Assembly (NCBI GenBank): GCA_012932865.1
Contig: SAXG01000007.1
Location: forward strand, 1,377,882-1,402,445
DNA length: 24,564 nucleotides
DNA from: Amylostereum areolatum
Taxonomy: Eukaryota > Basidiomycota > Agaricomycetes > Russulales > Stereaceae
Reading direction: 5' to 3'
Shown here: in pieces, positions 9,022 to 17,782 of the stretch
Layout: every line of letters begins with the position of its first letter
Numbering within the stretch: position 1 is the stretch's first letter
Program-made: the position numbers and the translations under genes
The notes under the pieces: model-generated
The model's database searches: none
Told to the model about the DNA's origin: nothing
What the model saw: only the letters and a program-made list of their open reading frames with translations

Positions 9022-9094
9022 AGCCGAAAAAAGGAATCGAACCTTTTTTTTACCGTCATGAGTGGTATGTTTTGGCCAATTAAACTATTTCAGC
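9022..9094 (-). tRNA. trnM: tRNA-Met (CAT), first of two
   Basis: A 73-nt cloverleaf with acceptor GCTGAAA/TTTCGGC, loop CTCATGA (anticodon CAT) on a stem with one A-C mismatch, and T arm AAGGTTCGATTCCTT. A second CAT tRNA is at 14108-14181; I cannot say which is initiator and which elongator. Confidence 0.83.
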
Positions 9095-9723
9095 TATTAT
9101 TAAATAATAATATAAGCTATTATTAAAAAATAATATAGTCTATTAATCCTTAGACAGAGGACTTTTTTTATTTAGAATTAGAAAATTACCTACAAAACTA
9201 TTTATGTTAAAAAATAAAATTATTACACCTACATTTATCCTTGCTGCTACAATTAAAATTATATCCACCTACCCTCATTCAGGTTTCTTGTAGGAGGTCC
9301 AAAATAAATTAAGAATTATACTTGCTAACAACAAATAAAGATTTTTGTTTCTTTATTTTCTATAATAACTTTATTATAATTAATAATAAATTATAGTATA
9401 GAGAAGGTGATGGAGAGGAGAAGAAATTTTATTTTGTACTGATATTTTCTAAAAATTATAAGGTTAGATATAGGACTTATTTATTACTCATCTTAAATAA
9501 ATTAATAATTTAGTTTTAACTTAACAAAACAAAAGTGTTAGATTTAAAATTATAATTATTATAAAATGAAAATTTTCTGTTTTTCTTTCCATAAATTTAT
9601 TTATTTGTTAAAATATAAAACTTTTCTAAATTTAACCTAGGACCTTGACTTAATTAATAAACTTTAATAAAAGTTTATATTACAGTTTTAGATATCTTAA
9701 TTCTATATAATAAAAATTTTAAG
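9095..9723. other. Spacer between trnH and trnM
   Basis: About 630 bases without a gene. The only notable structure is the GC-rich element at 9264-9299, inverted partner of 8949-8975. The rest is A/T-rich. Confidence 0.6.
9264..9299. repeat. GC-rich element, inverted partner of 8949-8975
   Basis: Contains ACCTACCCTCATTCAGG followed by TTCTTGTAGGAGGTC, the latter an exact 15-bp inverted match to 8949-8963. A related, diverged block (CCTCCTACCATCATTCTTG) is at 9986-10004. Confidence 0.7.
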
Positions 9724-9795
9724 GGTAAAATCAGAGACTTGAACTCTGTACCTCGTCGCCACAAGACGTTATTTTACCAATTAAACTAATTCTAC
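9724..9795 (-). tRNA. trnH: tRNA-His (GTG)
   Basis: A 72-nt cloverleaf. Acceptor GTAGAAT pairs fully with ATTTTAC, the anticodon stem CGTC/GACG encloses TTGTGGC giving GTG, and the T arm is CAGAGTTCAAGTCTCTG. The discriminator is C, the expected identity base for tRNA-His. Confidence 0.9.
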
Positions 9796-9809
9796 CTTTT
9801 TATTTATTT

Positions 9810-9882
9810 CGAGCCCTTCCAGATTCGAACTGGGACCATCCTAATCGACAATTAGGCACTCTACCAATTAAGCTAAGGGCCC
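9810..9882 (-). tRNA. trnD: tRNA-Asp (GTC)
   Basis: A 73-nt cloverleaf. Acceptor GGGCCCT/AGGGCTC, perfect anticodon stem CCTAA/TTAGG around TTGTCGA (GTC), and T arm CCAGTTCGAATCTGG. It lies 14 bp from trnH on the same strand. Confidence 0.93.
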
Positions 9883-10305
9883 TGTATATTTTTGTATTGT
9901 TGTTGTTATTTAAAGGTAACATTTTAATAGGAAATAAAGTTTATTTTTATTATTATTATTTTAATTTTTTGCTGAACTAATAACCTCCTACCATCATTCT
10001 TGAAGGAGGGTATAATAATCTACCTTCGGGCAAAAATTTAATAGGATAAAAAAGATGACTAATAATTAAATATTTAAAAATCTAAAAATATTGAGGAGAA
10101 AGAATAGTACTACGCTTTTTTATTGATGGTACAAATTTAAAATTATTACTTAAGATCTTAACAAAATAGGGGATGTGTTTTATATTTGTTATACTTTTTT
10201 TATTGATTTTAATATTCTCCTTTTAACAGGTTTCTGTATTATTTGTTATTTAATTAATAAAGAATAAATTAAACACTTTTCTACGAAGGTTTAGCTACGA
10301 AGATT
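9883..10305. other. Spacer downstream of atp6
   Basis: About 420 bases without a gene. It holds a GC-rich block at 9986-10034, made of CCTCCTACCATCATTCTTG and the short repeat TACCTTCGGGCAAA (10021-10034), which recurs at 14682 and 22012. The rest is A/T-rich. Confidence 0.6.
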
Positions 10306-11085
10306 CTAGTGTAAATAAATAGCATCTTTAATATATGAAATTGTTAATAATGTAAATACATAAGCTTGAATAATAGATACTGCTATTTCTAATCCACATA
10401 ATGCTACAAATAAAGTAAATGGTATTAAAGTAAATATAGCAATAATTATACTACTATTAAACATTTGATATAAGAAAGTAGATAAAATTTTTAGTAAGGT
10501 ATGTCCTGCACACATATTTGCAAATAATCGGATTCCTAATGATAAAGCTCTAGCTAAATAAGATACTGTTTCAATTAAAACTAATAAAGGAACTAAAGCT
10601 AAAGGTGTACCAGATGGAACAAAATATGAAAAGAAATGTAATTTATGTATATACAATCCTAAAATTGTCACTCCTGTAAGAATAGTAAAGGATAAACCAA
10701 TAGTTACTATTACAGATGTAGTTATTGTATATGAATAAGGTATATTACCTAATAAATTCGCTATTAATATGAAAAAAAATAAAGAATAAATAAATGGTAA
10801 ATAAATTTCTTTACCTAATTGTTCTCTAACCATAGTGTTTATTGTAGTAAAAATACTTTCTAAAGCTATAGATCATTTTGATGGTATTAATTTACTATCA
10901 TTATCACCCATATAATGTATTCCTATTATTAAAATTAATACTAATAAAGAATATAATCCTAAATTACTTAAGGTTAAATTTAAATAACCAAATATTGGTG
11001 CATTTATGCTTATTAAATTTGTTACTTCAAATTGTTCTAATGGTGAATTTATATATAAATTTGATAAATTAGAATTTACTAACAT
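10306..11085 (-). CDS. atp6: ATP synthase subunit a
   Basis: The membrane subunit of the F1Fo ATP synthase that forms the two proton half-channels next to the c-ring. It is one unbroken frame of 259 residues from ATG 11085 to TAG 10306-10308, with TGA at 10873-10875 read as Trp (SKWSIALESIF). The N-terminus carries the fungal INSPLEQFEV block, which adjoins the cleavable leader in related proteins. The essential arginine is in LGIRLFANMCAGH (about residue 186), and the C-terminal helix has GLEIAVSIIQAYVFTLL. Its leader (11106-11133) matches a segment upstream of the unknown ORF near 20.98 kb. Confidence 0.97.
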
Positions 11086-11589
11086 TTGTTGATTCTATTT
11101 ATTATTTTTGTTTCTTAAATTTGTATTATAATTTTGTACCGCGACAAGAGATAATAACCTAAACTTTTTATTATTAAAGTATTTTTTAATTAATTTTTAC
11201 TTAATAAAGAATTAAATAAACATAATTTTGTTATTATTTTTAATAAGATAAATTTCTATATCTTAAAATAATAATTTTTTTAACAATTATAAACATTGAT
11301 AAATATAATCCCTTTTATATTTTTACAATTTAAATATAAAAAATATTACTTATATTTTAGCTTTAAAGTTAAAATTTGTTGTTTTATTTTAATATAATAT
11401 CCTTATACGCTTACAGACTGTTTTTTAAACTTTTAATTCTTTTTTATTTATGCTTTATCTAATTATTTTTTTATAATTTAATTATAAATTTTAAGTTTTT
11501 AGAATAACGTAAAATGTAATGCCTCCTTTATATTAAGTATTTAGAGTTAAGAATAAATAATAAATAAAGAATTAATAATTATTTTATTG
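11086..11589. other. Spacer upstream of atp6
   Basis: About 500 A/T-rich bases. It includes the atp6 leader, a small GC block TGTACCGCGACA near 11136-11147, and a 28-bp segment (11106-11133) shared in the same orientation with 20981-21008. Nothing else is recognisable. Confidence 0.6.
11106..11133. repeat. 28-bp shared leader segment, atp6 copy
   Basis: Identical to 20981-21008 in the same orientation. Here it lies 20 bp upstream of the atp6 start codon. The other copy lies at the 5' end of an unknown ORF, so it may be a promoter or leader copied with it. Confidence 0.75.
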
Positions 11590-11679
11590 CAAGAGCGAGG
11601 TGATTCGAACACCTTCCGATGATTTTGGAGATCATTATACTAACCGATTGATACTACACTCTTTAAATTATAAATTTAG
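11578..11679. repeat. ~100-bp direct repeat containing trnW(CCA)
   Basis: Nearly identical to 14277-14378, including ~14 bp of flank on each side of the tRNA. The differences inside the gene cluster in the anticodon arm; most of the rest is unchanged. Confidence 0.85.
11590..11663 (-). tRNA. trnW: tRNA-Trp with anticodon CCA
   Basis: A 74-nt cloverleaf. Acceptor AAGAGTG/CGCTCTT, anticodon stem ATGAT/ATCAT (perfect) around loop CTCCAAA, giving anticodon CCA, and T arm AGGTGTTCGAATCACCT. CCA pairs with UGG only, whereas genes here also use UGA for Trp; the paralogue at 14289-14362 has anticodon TCA. The two are otherwise almost the same gene. Confidence 0.88.
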
Positions 11680-11794
11680 CGCTAAGGGATTAATTAGTTA
11701 TAAATAAATTTTTTCTACCAAATGTTTAACCTTTTAAAATTATAACCATATTTAATATATTCTTTAATTTCTTCTTAAAAGATTCTTTAATTTT

Positions 11795-12260
11795 TATTAC
11801 ATAAAGGAGCAACTGTTATTAAACCACTGTAAGTATTAACTTTAGTTTTTAATACTGGTCTATCCATAATTTGTGGAGTAATTATTTCACAATAGAATAT
11901 ACCAAACGCATTTTTATATAAATATTTTTACTTTACCGAAGGACAACAGATTTAACAGGAGTCAATAACATCTATCTATAAAACATTACAAAAAGATAAA
12001 GTAAATTAACATCAAATTTTTGTTAAGTTAAGATCTTAAGTAATAAACATCTCAGTATATCATCCTATAAAAGCTGGTATTATCTCATTAAATAGTTGAT
12101 AATTAAATTTAGGAATTACATTAAATTATGTACCGGGACAATTTAGTTATAAATAACCATTAAAAATGTTAAATAATTCATTTAAATCATTTTTAGTTAC
12201 TGTTTGTAAATAACTTATTAACTTAATTGAATTATCTTCGAATCTAAATTTCAACATAAT
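11795..12260 (-). pseudogene. dpo: Family B DNA polymerase fragment (second dpo copy)
   Basis: A remnant of a plasmid-type, protein-primed DNA polymerase. In broken frames it reads AFIGWYTEMFIT, then FDVNLLYLFVM (the motif A position, DVNSLYPxVM in intact relatives), LTPVKS, and AFGIFYCEIITPQIMDRPVL followed by KTKVNTYSGLITVAPL. This parallels the larger dpo at 16876-17160 (FGFFYCEIETPKDMDRPVLQ). Numerous stops and shifts, and no exonuclease or motif C part, show it is non-functional. A short GC element (TACCGAAGGACAACA, 11934-11948) lies at the same place as in the larger copy. It sits between nad4 and trnW(CCA). Confidence 0.75.
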
Positions 12261-12355
12261 AAATATTTATAAAAAATAATGGTTATGTTTATTTAATTAT
12301 AAATTATGTTTATAAATTGTAAATATTAATAAAAAAAGATATAGGGGATAAAAAT

Positions 12356-13813
12356 TTAAATATTAAAATCATATAATAATGTAGAAACACTTATATGTAA
12401 AGAATCTAAAATAACATTAGGGAATATACCTAAAAGCACAGTAGGTATTAATAAAGCTATTAATAAATTAAATTCTCTTCTACTAATATCTTTAAATGGT
12501 TTAAGGTGAGGTGAATAAACACCATAAGATATTCTATTATATAAATAAATAGAATAACAAGCACTTAAAACAATACCTGTGGCACCTAATACTGATATTA
12601 TAGGACTTCTTTCTCATATTCCAATTAAAGATAATTGTTCTCCTAGGAAATTTAAAGTTAAAGGAATTCCAGTATTAGCTAAAGTAAACATAAAGAATAA
12701 TATAGTGAATACAGGCATATATGTAGCTAAACCTCTTAAATAAGGTATAAGTCTAGTATGAGCTCTATCGTATATAACACCTCCTACACAAATAAATAAA
12801 GCAGGACTAACAAAACCATGACCTAAAGATAATAAAATAGCACCTTCAATACCTTGGATAGTATTAGAGAAAAGACCTAAAACTACTACAGACATATGTG
12901 CAATACTAGAATAAGCAATTAAAGCTTTAGTATCTTGTTGAATAATAGTCGCAAAAGAACTATAAATTAAAGAAATAATAGCAATAGTTTGAACTAAAGG
13001 ACTAAAATAATTAGTAGCATCTGGTAATAAATTTATTAATATTCTAAGATAACCATATGTTGCAAATTTTAATATTGTGGCTGCTAGTAAGATAGAGGCA
13101 GCTAAGGGTCCATCACTATGAGCTCTAGGTAATCACATATGCACAGGTAATAAAGGAGTTTTAATAGCTAATGCTAAGAAAAAAGCTAACCATAAAATTT
13201 TTTGACTTTCTAAACTAATTTCAGATAAAGAAATTAATTGAAAATCAGTAGAACCTACATAATTATATATTTGAAGTACTGCTAATAACATAAATAAAGA
13301 TCCTGCTAAAGTATATAAGAAAAATAATAAGGCGGATCTTATTCTAGCTTCTCCTGATCCATAAATAATTATTATTAAAAATAATATAGGTAAAACACTT
13401 TCAAAAAAAATATAAAATAAAAATAAATCTAATACCACAAAAACACCTATTTGTAAGGTTTCTAATAGTAAAAAAGAAATTAAAAAATATTTTAAATTAT
13501 TATTTATATTATTATAATTTGATAATAAAGCAACAGGTGTTACAAATGTTGTTAATAATACAAAATAAAGAGAAATACCATCTATTCCTAAATTAAAATG
13601 ACAAAATTTTAATTGATCAAATTCATATACAAATTGAAATTGTGTAGTACTTGAATCAAATTCTATTCATAAATAGATACTAATTATAAAATTTATTATA
13701 GATGTTGTTAAAGCTATTTTTTTTATTTTGTTTTTATTATTTTGAGAATTTTCGGGTATTATAGAGATAATTAAAGATCCTATTAAAGGAATTAGTAATA
13801 ATAAGGTGATCAT
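12356..13813 (-). CDS. nad4: NADH dehydrogenase subunit 4
   Basis: An antiporter-like proton-pumping subunit of complex I. It is one unbroken frame of 485 residues from ATG 13813 to TAA 12356-12358, with TGA as Trp at several places. Conserved blocks are FNLGIDGISLYFVLLTTF, FYIFFESVLPILFLIIIIYG (with the membrane glutamate), GSGEARIRSALLFFLYTLAG, KTPLLPVHMWLPRAHSDGPL (the family signature), YSSIAHMSVVVLG and GIEGAILLSLGHGF. The length is normal for fungal Nad4, and there is no intron. It is followed downstream by the dpo fragment and preceded by trnS(TGA). Confidence 0.97.
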
Positions 13814-13992
13814 TTTGTTTATAAGCTTATATAGTAAGCTTTACTCTTATTTTAAAAAATAAGTCGGAATTTTAAGCTAATTTTACTAATTTTATTTGGG
13901 TTATTTAGGCCTTTAAGGGCTTATAATTATTTATTTTAATTTTTATATAATAAATAAAATAAAATTGTATTGTTTTTATTAGAGGGGTGATT

Positions 13993-14080
13993 CGGGCACT
14001 GTGAGATTTGAACTCACGACTTTTTGAAGAAGTACTCGTTTTCAAAACGAGCGTTTTAAACCAGACTCGACCAAGTACCC
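13993..14080 (-). tRNA. trnS: tRNA-Ser (TGA)
   Basis: An 88-nt class II tRNA. Acceptor GGGTACT/AGTGCCC, perfect anticodon stem CTCGT/ACGAG around TTTGAAA (anticodon TGA), long variable arm, T arm GTGAGTTCAAATCTCAC and discriminator G. Confidence 0.93.
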
Positions 14081-14107
14081 TGTATATTTGTATATATTTT
14101 GTTTTTA

Positions 14108-14181
14108 TAAGACCGAAGGGACTTGAACCCTTATAATATCCATTATGAGCGAACTGCATTAACCAATTATGCTACAGTCTT
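14108..14181 (-). tRNA. trnM: tRNA-Met (CAT), second of two
   Basis: A 74-nt cloverleaf with acceptor AAGACTG/CGGTCTT, D stem GCAT/ATGC, loop CTCATAA (anticodon CAT) and T arm AAGGGTTCAAGTCCCTT. It is better structured than the copy at 9022-9094. Its role (initiator, elongator, or a C34-modified Ile tRNA) cannot be read from the sequence. Confidence 0.85.
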
Positions 14182-14276
14182 TATTTTAAATTTAATTTAT
14201 TTTTTAATATATTTAAAAACTTGTTAAATAACTAAATAAACAAATATTTATTATTAATTAAATAAAGTTTTTATTA

Positions 14277-14378
14277 ATTATTTTATTGCAAGAGCGAGGT
14301 GATTCGAACACCTTCCGATGATTTTGAAGATCGCCATACTAACCGATTGATACTACACTCTTTAAATTATAAATTTAA
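14277..14378. repeat. ~100-bp direct repeat containing trnW(TCA)
   Basis: Second copy of the 11578-11679 repeat, in the same orientation 2.7 kb away. Confidence 0.85.
14289..14362 (-). tRNA. trnW: tRNA-Trp with anticodon TCA
   Basis: A 74-nt paralogue of the tRNA at 11590-11663 with the same acceptor, D and T arms. The loop is CTTCAAA, giving anticodon TCA, which reads both UGA and UGG as expected for translation table 4. Its anticodon stem GCGAT/ATCAT has a C-A mismatch and a G-T pair, so it is less regular than the CCA copy. Confidence 0.88.
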
Positions 14379-14523
14379 TGTATTAAATAAGAGAATTATC
14401 AATATTAATAATTAATTATAAATTATTATATTCCATAGCTCTTTATTAGATATAATTTTTAAATGAAAGTAATACAGATTTTAAATTTTATTATCTCTTT
14501 TATTTTTAATATTTTCTATTAGA

Positions 14524-14592
14524 GAAATAAATAGTTTTTTAAATGGTTAATATAATTAAAATTATTTAGATGTTCGAATCATCACTATTTCA
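14524..14592 (+). pseudogene. tRNA-like remnant on the plus strand
   Basis: A tRNA-shaped stretch with acceptor GAAATAA/CTATTTC (six of seven pairs) and T loop GATGTTCGAATCATC, but the anticodon arm ATAAT-TAAA-ATTAT has a 4-nt loop, so no anticodon can be assigned. It adjoins the 28-bp inverted repeat at 14592-14619. Probably a decayed tRNA gene. Confidence 0.45.
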
Positions 14593-14619
14593 TAAAACTT
14601 ATACGAAATTAGTATAAAG
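14592..14619. repeat. 28-bp inverted repeat, right arm
   Basis: Exact inverted match to 8676-8703, directly after the plus-strand tRNA remnant. Confidence 0.85.
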
Positions 14620-14954
14620 TATTAAACATGTTTGCACTTTTATGTTTCCCCAATCATATTAAAATATATGAGTAAGATAAAGACCTTCGGGCAAAATGTG
14701 TACTTATAATATCCTTTTGATAATATAAGTTTACTTTTATCTCATACCTACGGGCTGCTGTTAAATCCAAATGTATAACTAGGCAGCTCACGAAATTAAT
14801 CCTAGAGACCTCTTTAAAAAACAAAATGACAAAAACAAAAACAAACAAAATTTTATTTACAAATTCTTACTACAGATTTATTAGTTCTAAAGTTACAGCT
14901 AAAGTTGTGTTACCTGCCCGGAGGTATAAAGTAACAACTAATCTTTTACCTTAA
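14620..14954. other. Spacer with GC-rich islands, no gene
   Basis: Contains the short repeat ACCTTCGGGCAAA (14683-14695), a stretch of more balanced composition around 14740-14820 with a GCTGC...GCAGC inverted pair, and TGCCCGGAGGTA (14915-14926), an inverted relative of the TACCTCCGG elements near 22.58 kb. A 64-codon minus-strand reading here has no recognisable features. Confidence 0.5.
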
Positions 14955-14957
14955 AAT

Positions 14958-15935
14958 ATTCACTCTATTTTTATACAAGATCAAATTAATAAATTATATC
15001 TTTCTTGAGTAGATCAGCCTAATTCAATTAAAGAAAATTTCTTTTGGTTGAAATGATGAGCTAAAGGTTTAATTATTGCTATTCTAAAATTCTTAGAAAG
15101 CATCTGATTTCTATTACTAAGTAAATATCCTATAATACAAAAATTATTAAAATATTTATTTATATTACCTGTGTAAAATTTTATTTTTAAAAGATTAGCT
15201 CTAATATGAAAAATATTAAGTTATATTAAATATTTAAGAACAATTTTAATAGGTTGAAGTTTAATATATTATAATTATGATATACAAAGTTTATATTCTT
15301 TATTTTATTATTATTATATTAATTTATATAATGATATTACTGTAACTATATTAAATCTTAGAAATAAATTAGATATGATTTATAATATTTTATTTAATAA
15401 ATCCCCATCTAAATTACCTGATATTATAGAAAATGTAGTTATAGAAAAGGAAGTTATAGTTATAGATCCTAATACATCTAATAATATTCCAACTAATAAT
15501 ATTCCAACTAAGAATAATCCATTTTATTATAATAAAGAAATTTATTATGCTTTATTATTTATAGCTGGTGGTGCTATATTATATTATTATTCTACTGATA
15601 TTAATAACTATTTTCGACCTCAACCACCTGTTAATCCAACTCCTGATACAATATTTAATACTGTAAATCTGGTACCTATACATAATTCCCCTGTGTCTAG
15701 TGCAGGTTCTATTACTCCAACTAATGTTAAAAGTTCTTTACCACCTATTAATGATGATATTCTTCAAAAACAATTTGATGGTTTAATTAGTGAAGCATCA
15801 TCTTCAACATCTAATTTAGCTAATACAGCTTCAAAAATAGAAGATAGTAATACAAAACTTCTTAAAGCTATTGAAAAATTAAATAAATTCAGTGAAGATA
15901 AATTTTACCCTATGGTAAATTACCCTATAGATTAA
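14958..15935 (+). CDS. Unknown plasmid-like membrane ORF, one internal stop
   Basis: The only plus-strand coding region. With TGA as Trp one frame runs from about 14958 to TAA at 15933-15935, about 325 residues, broken by a single TAA at 15174-15176. The N-terminal part reads LSWVDQPNSIKENFFWLKWW and LIIAILKFLESIWFLLLSKY, with two hydrophobic segments. The part after 15375 (MIYNILFNKSPSKLPDIIEN) has a transmembrane stretch (YYALLFIAGGAILYYY), a Pro/Asn-rich linker, and a helical tail (LANTASKIEDSNTKLLKAIE). There is no clear ATG upstream of 15375. It lies next to dpo remnants on the opposite strand, as do accessory ORFs of integrated fungal mitochondrial plasmids. Function unknown. Confidence 0.6.
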
Positions 15936-15952
15936 TATAATTTATCCCCTGT

Positions 15953-15982
15953 ATCAGTTCAAGTCTTATTGATCGTAATTCT
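15953..15982 (+). pseudogene. 3' half of a tRNA (plus strand)
   Basis: TATCAGTTCAAGTCTTATTG with following TGATCGT looks like a T arm plus 3' acceptor strand, without a 5' half. A near-identical unit at 21766-21794 has a matching 5' acceptor. Both share AATTTGGATGTTT in the 3' flank. It lies just after the stop codon of the plus-strand ORF. Confidence 0.45.
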
Positions 15983-16094
15983 AAATTTGGATGTTTGGAA
16001 TCTAGCCAGCCCCTTAAAAATAAAATCTTATCTCTCTTTTTGTTTATTTTTTTGTTTTTATTTGTTTTTGATAAAATAGGCTAATATTTTAAAA

Positions 16095-16163
16095 TGATCT
16101 TTATCAAATTGAACTGATGCTAATTACTTGAAGGATAACTGTACGACCATTATACAAAAGACC
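16095..16163 (-). tRNA. trnE: tRNA-Glu (TTC)
   Basis: A 69-nt cloverleaf. Acceptor GGTCTTT pairs with AAAGATC, and the anticodon stem GTTAT/GTAAT encloses CCTTCAA, giving anticodon TTC. Position 33 is C instead of the near-universal U, a single unusual base that may be an error. The T arm is ATCAGTTCAATTTGAT. Confidence 0.75.
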
Positions 16164-16191
16164 TTAATTTAAATATTAGTTACTAAATTTG

Positions 16192-16223
16192 TGTTCCTTC
16201 CACCCTAAAGGTAAGGAGCGGGA
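16192..16223. repeat. GC-rich dispersed hairpin repeat, copy 4
   Basis: Core CCTTCCACCCTAAAGGTAAG, same orientation as copy 3 and nearly identical to it. Located in the short spacer between trnE and the trnV-like gene. Confidence 0.75.
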
Positions 16224-16263
16224 AAAATAATAAAAAAAATATTTATTTTATTGAATATTTTTA

Positions 16264-16340
16264 TACGAGTAATCAGATTCGAACTGATGATAATCTAATC
16301 ACTTGTAAGGTAGAGGCTATACCAACTTAACTATACTCGC
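16264..16340 (-). tRNA. tRNA-Val-like (TAC), extra bases in the anticodon stem
   Basis: A 77-nt tRNA-like structure. Acceptor GCGAGTA/TACTCGT and T arm ATCAGTTCGAATCTGAT are good, and the loop CTTACAA gives TAC. The 3' side of the anticodon stem reads GTGATTAGA where GTAGA is needed to pair with TCTAC, so four bases appear to be inserted. A well-formed trnV(TAC) exists at 22456-22527, so this may be a redundant, decaying copy or a mis-assembled different tRNA. Confidence 0.55.
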
Positions 16341-16560
16341 TTTTTCTTTTCTTTTAATTTATCTTTAATTTTATTAATTTCTTAATTAATTAATTTCTTA
16401 ATTTCTTAATTCCTTTTATATTTAAATTATTATAACAATTTTTATGTTATATCTTATAATTTTAATAATAATTTCTATAAGTTTTAGAATTGAGTATTTT
16501 TATAATAATGGTGTTTCATTTTACATTTATTTATTATTTACTTAAAGTTTTGGTAGTGTT
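16341..16560. other. A/T-rich spacer downstream of dpo remnants
   Basis: Low-complexity sequence with a short run of ATTTCTTAATT-type repeats at 16375-16415. No gene or GC-rich element is seen. Confidence 0.5.
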
Positions 16561-16626
16561 CCATTGATACCTATACTGGACTATATTTCTAAGTAAAAAA
16601 AAGACCATCAAAATTACTTAAAAATT
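16561..16626 (-). pseudogene. dpo: Small dpo exonuclease fragment (third copy)
   Basis: About 60 bases reading SNFDGLFLLRNIV in shifting frames, a second copy of the ExoII region SSFDGIFLLRNIVSIGSLDP found at 17640-17710. It is joined directly downstream of the motif B part of the larger dpo remnant, where the C-terminal palm and thumb should follow. This indicates a rearranged polymerase gene. Confidence 0.6.
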
Positions 16627-17016
16627 GATTTGATTATTACATGACCTAGTGGTAAAACCTGGATTCATACCAAATCTACCGAATAACTGTTCATTAATAA
16701 TTTAGAAATAGATAATAGGATCGCTTTTAGGAGTATTTTGTTTAATTAAATATAATGTATTAATATAAGATTAAATAAATTAGCTTTACCAAAGGTATAA
16801 CCTTTAATTATTTTAAAGGTGTAACCATATTGAATATATTCAAATAATTCTTCTGAAAATAATCAATCATTTCAACTACCTAAAGGTTGCCATAGTTCTT
16901 AAACCATTTGGAGTTTGAACTTTAGTTTGTAAAACAGGTCTATCCATATCTTTAGGAGTTTCAATTTCACAGTAGAAAAATCCAAATGGATCTTTAATTC
17001 TATTTAAAATATCTCC

Positions 17017-17033
17017 TTCCCCGAAGGACAAAG
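17017..17033. repeat. Short GC element inside dpo
   Basis: TTCCCCGAAGGACAAAG interrupts the dpo reading between PVGPIKYF and EGDILNRIKDPFG. The other dpo fragment has TACCGAAGGACAACA (11934-11948) at the corresponding place, so the insertion predates the split of the two copies or marks a preferred site. Confidence 0.55.
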
Positions 17034-17763
17034 TATTTAATAGGTCCAACAGGCATGTCATTATTACACATTACTGTAGGATAAAGTGAATTTACATCAT
17101 ATTATCTTAAATTTTAACCATGTGGGATATACATATCAGTATGACCTCCAGTAAAGATTCTTTAATATCGTTACATATTTGACCGCTAAATTTTGGTATA
17201 GTATTTTTAATTAAAAAATTAGTTCTGAATATTCCAACAGCTAAAGAAGGTAAAGTAGGGTATCTATTAATATTAACATTAAATTTATCAAAAATTAAAT
17301 AATTAAATTTAGTTAAAATATTATAAAGTGTAATACAATCTTGTTCACAATATTTTATTGTTTCTAATCTGAAATTTCAGTTTTCTAGTGGTATTGAATC
17401 ATAATATCTTGTGGAATATTATCTCAAAGTTTAATGTCAGGTTTAGTTCCTATAAAATTTAAAGGAATATTAATATTATTAACAAAATTATAAGGGAATC
17501 AAGATTTATTAATTACACCAACAGATTTTGCTAATTTTCTTAGTGATCCAGGTAATAATAATAAAGAATCTCTAAATATTACTTTACCATTTTTATTTAA
17601 TGGAAAATTTAATACTAATTGAATCATTTTAGAATCTCTAATTATTGGATCCAATGAACCTATACTGACTATATTTCTTAATAAGAATATACCATCAAAA
17701 GAACTTAAATTATGGGCATAAACTAAATAATTATTATATTTACTAATACAAATACTTTTTATT

Positions 17764-17782
17764 GCAGCAGCGCCGCCTTGTA
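17764..17782. repeat. GC-rich element inserted in frame in dpo
   Basis: GCAGCAGCGCCGCCTTGTA matches 22292-22310 in 18 of 19 positions. In the dpo frame it codes the strongly atypical GGAAA, between LMLQ and IKSICISKYNNY. The host sequence around it is A/T-rich, so this is a good candidate for a mobile GC cluster. Confidence 0.7.

Noticed and set aside
13905..14159. 84-codon minus-strand ORF
   Set aside because: It overlaps trnS(TGA) and trnM completely; the tRNA structures explain the sequence.
8676..14619. Terminal inverted repeats of an integrated linear plasmid
   Set aside because: The 28-bp arms enclose ordinary mitochondrial genes (atp6, nad4, tRNAs), while the main dpo and the plus-strand ORF lie outside them.
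14654..14848. 64-codon minus-strand ORF
   Set aside because: No hydrophobic pattern, motif or homologous layout; it runs through GC-rich repeat elements.
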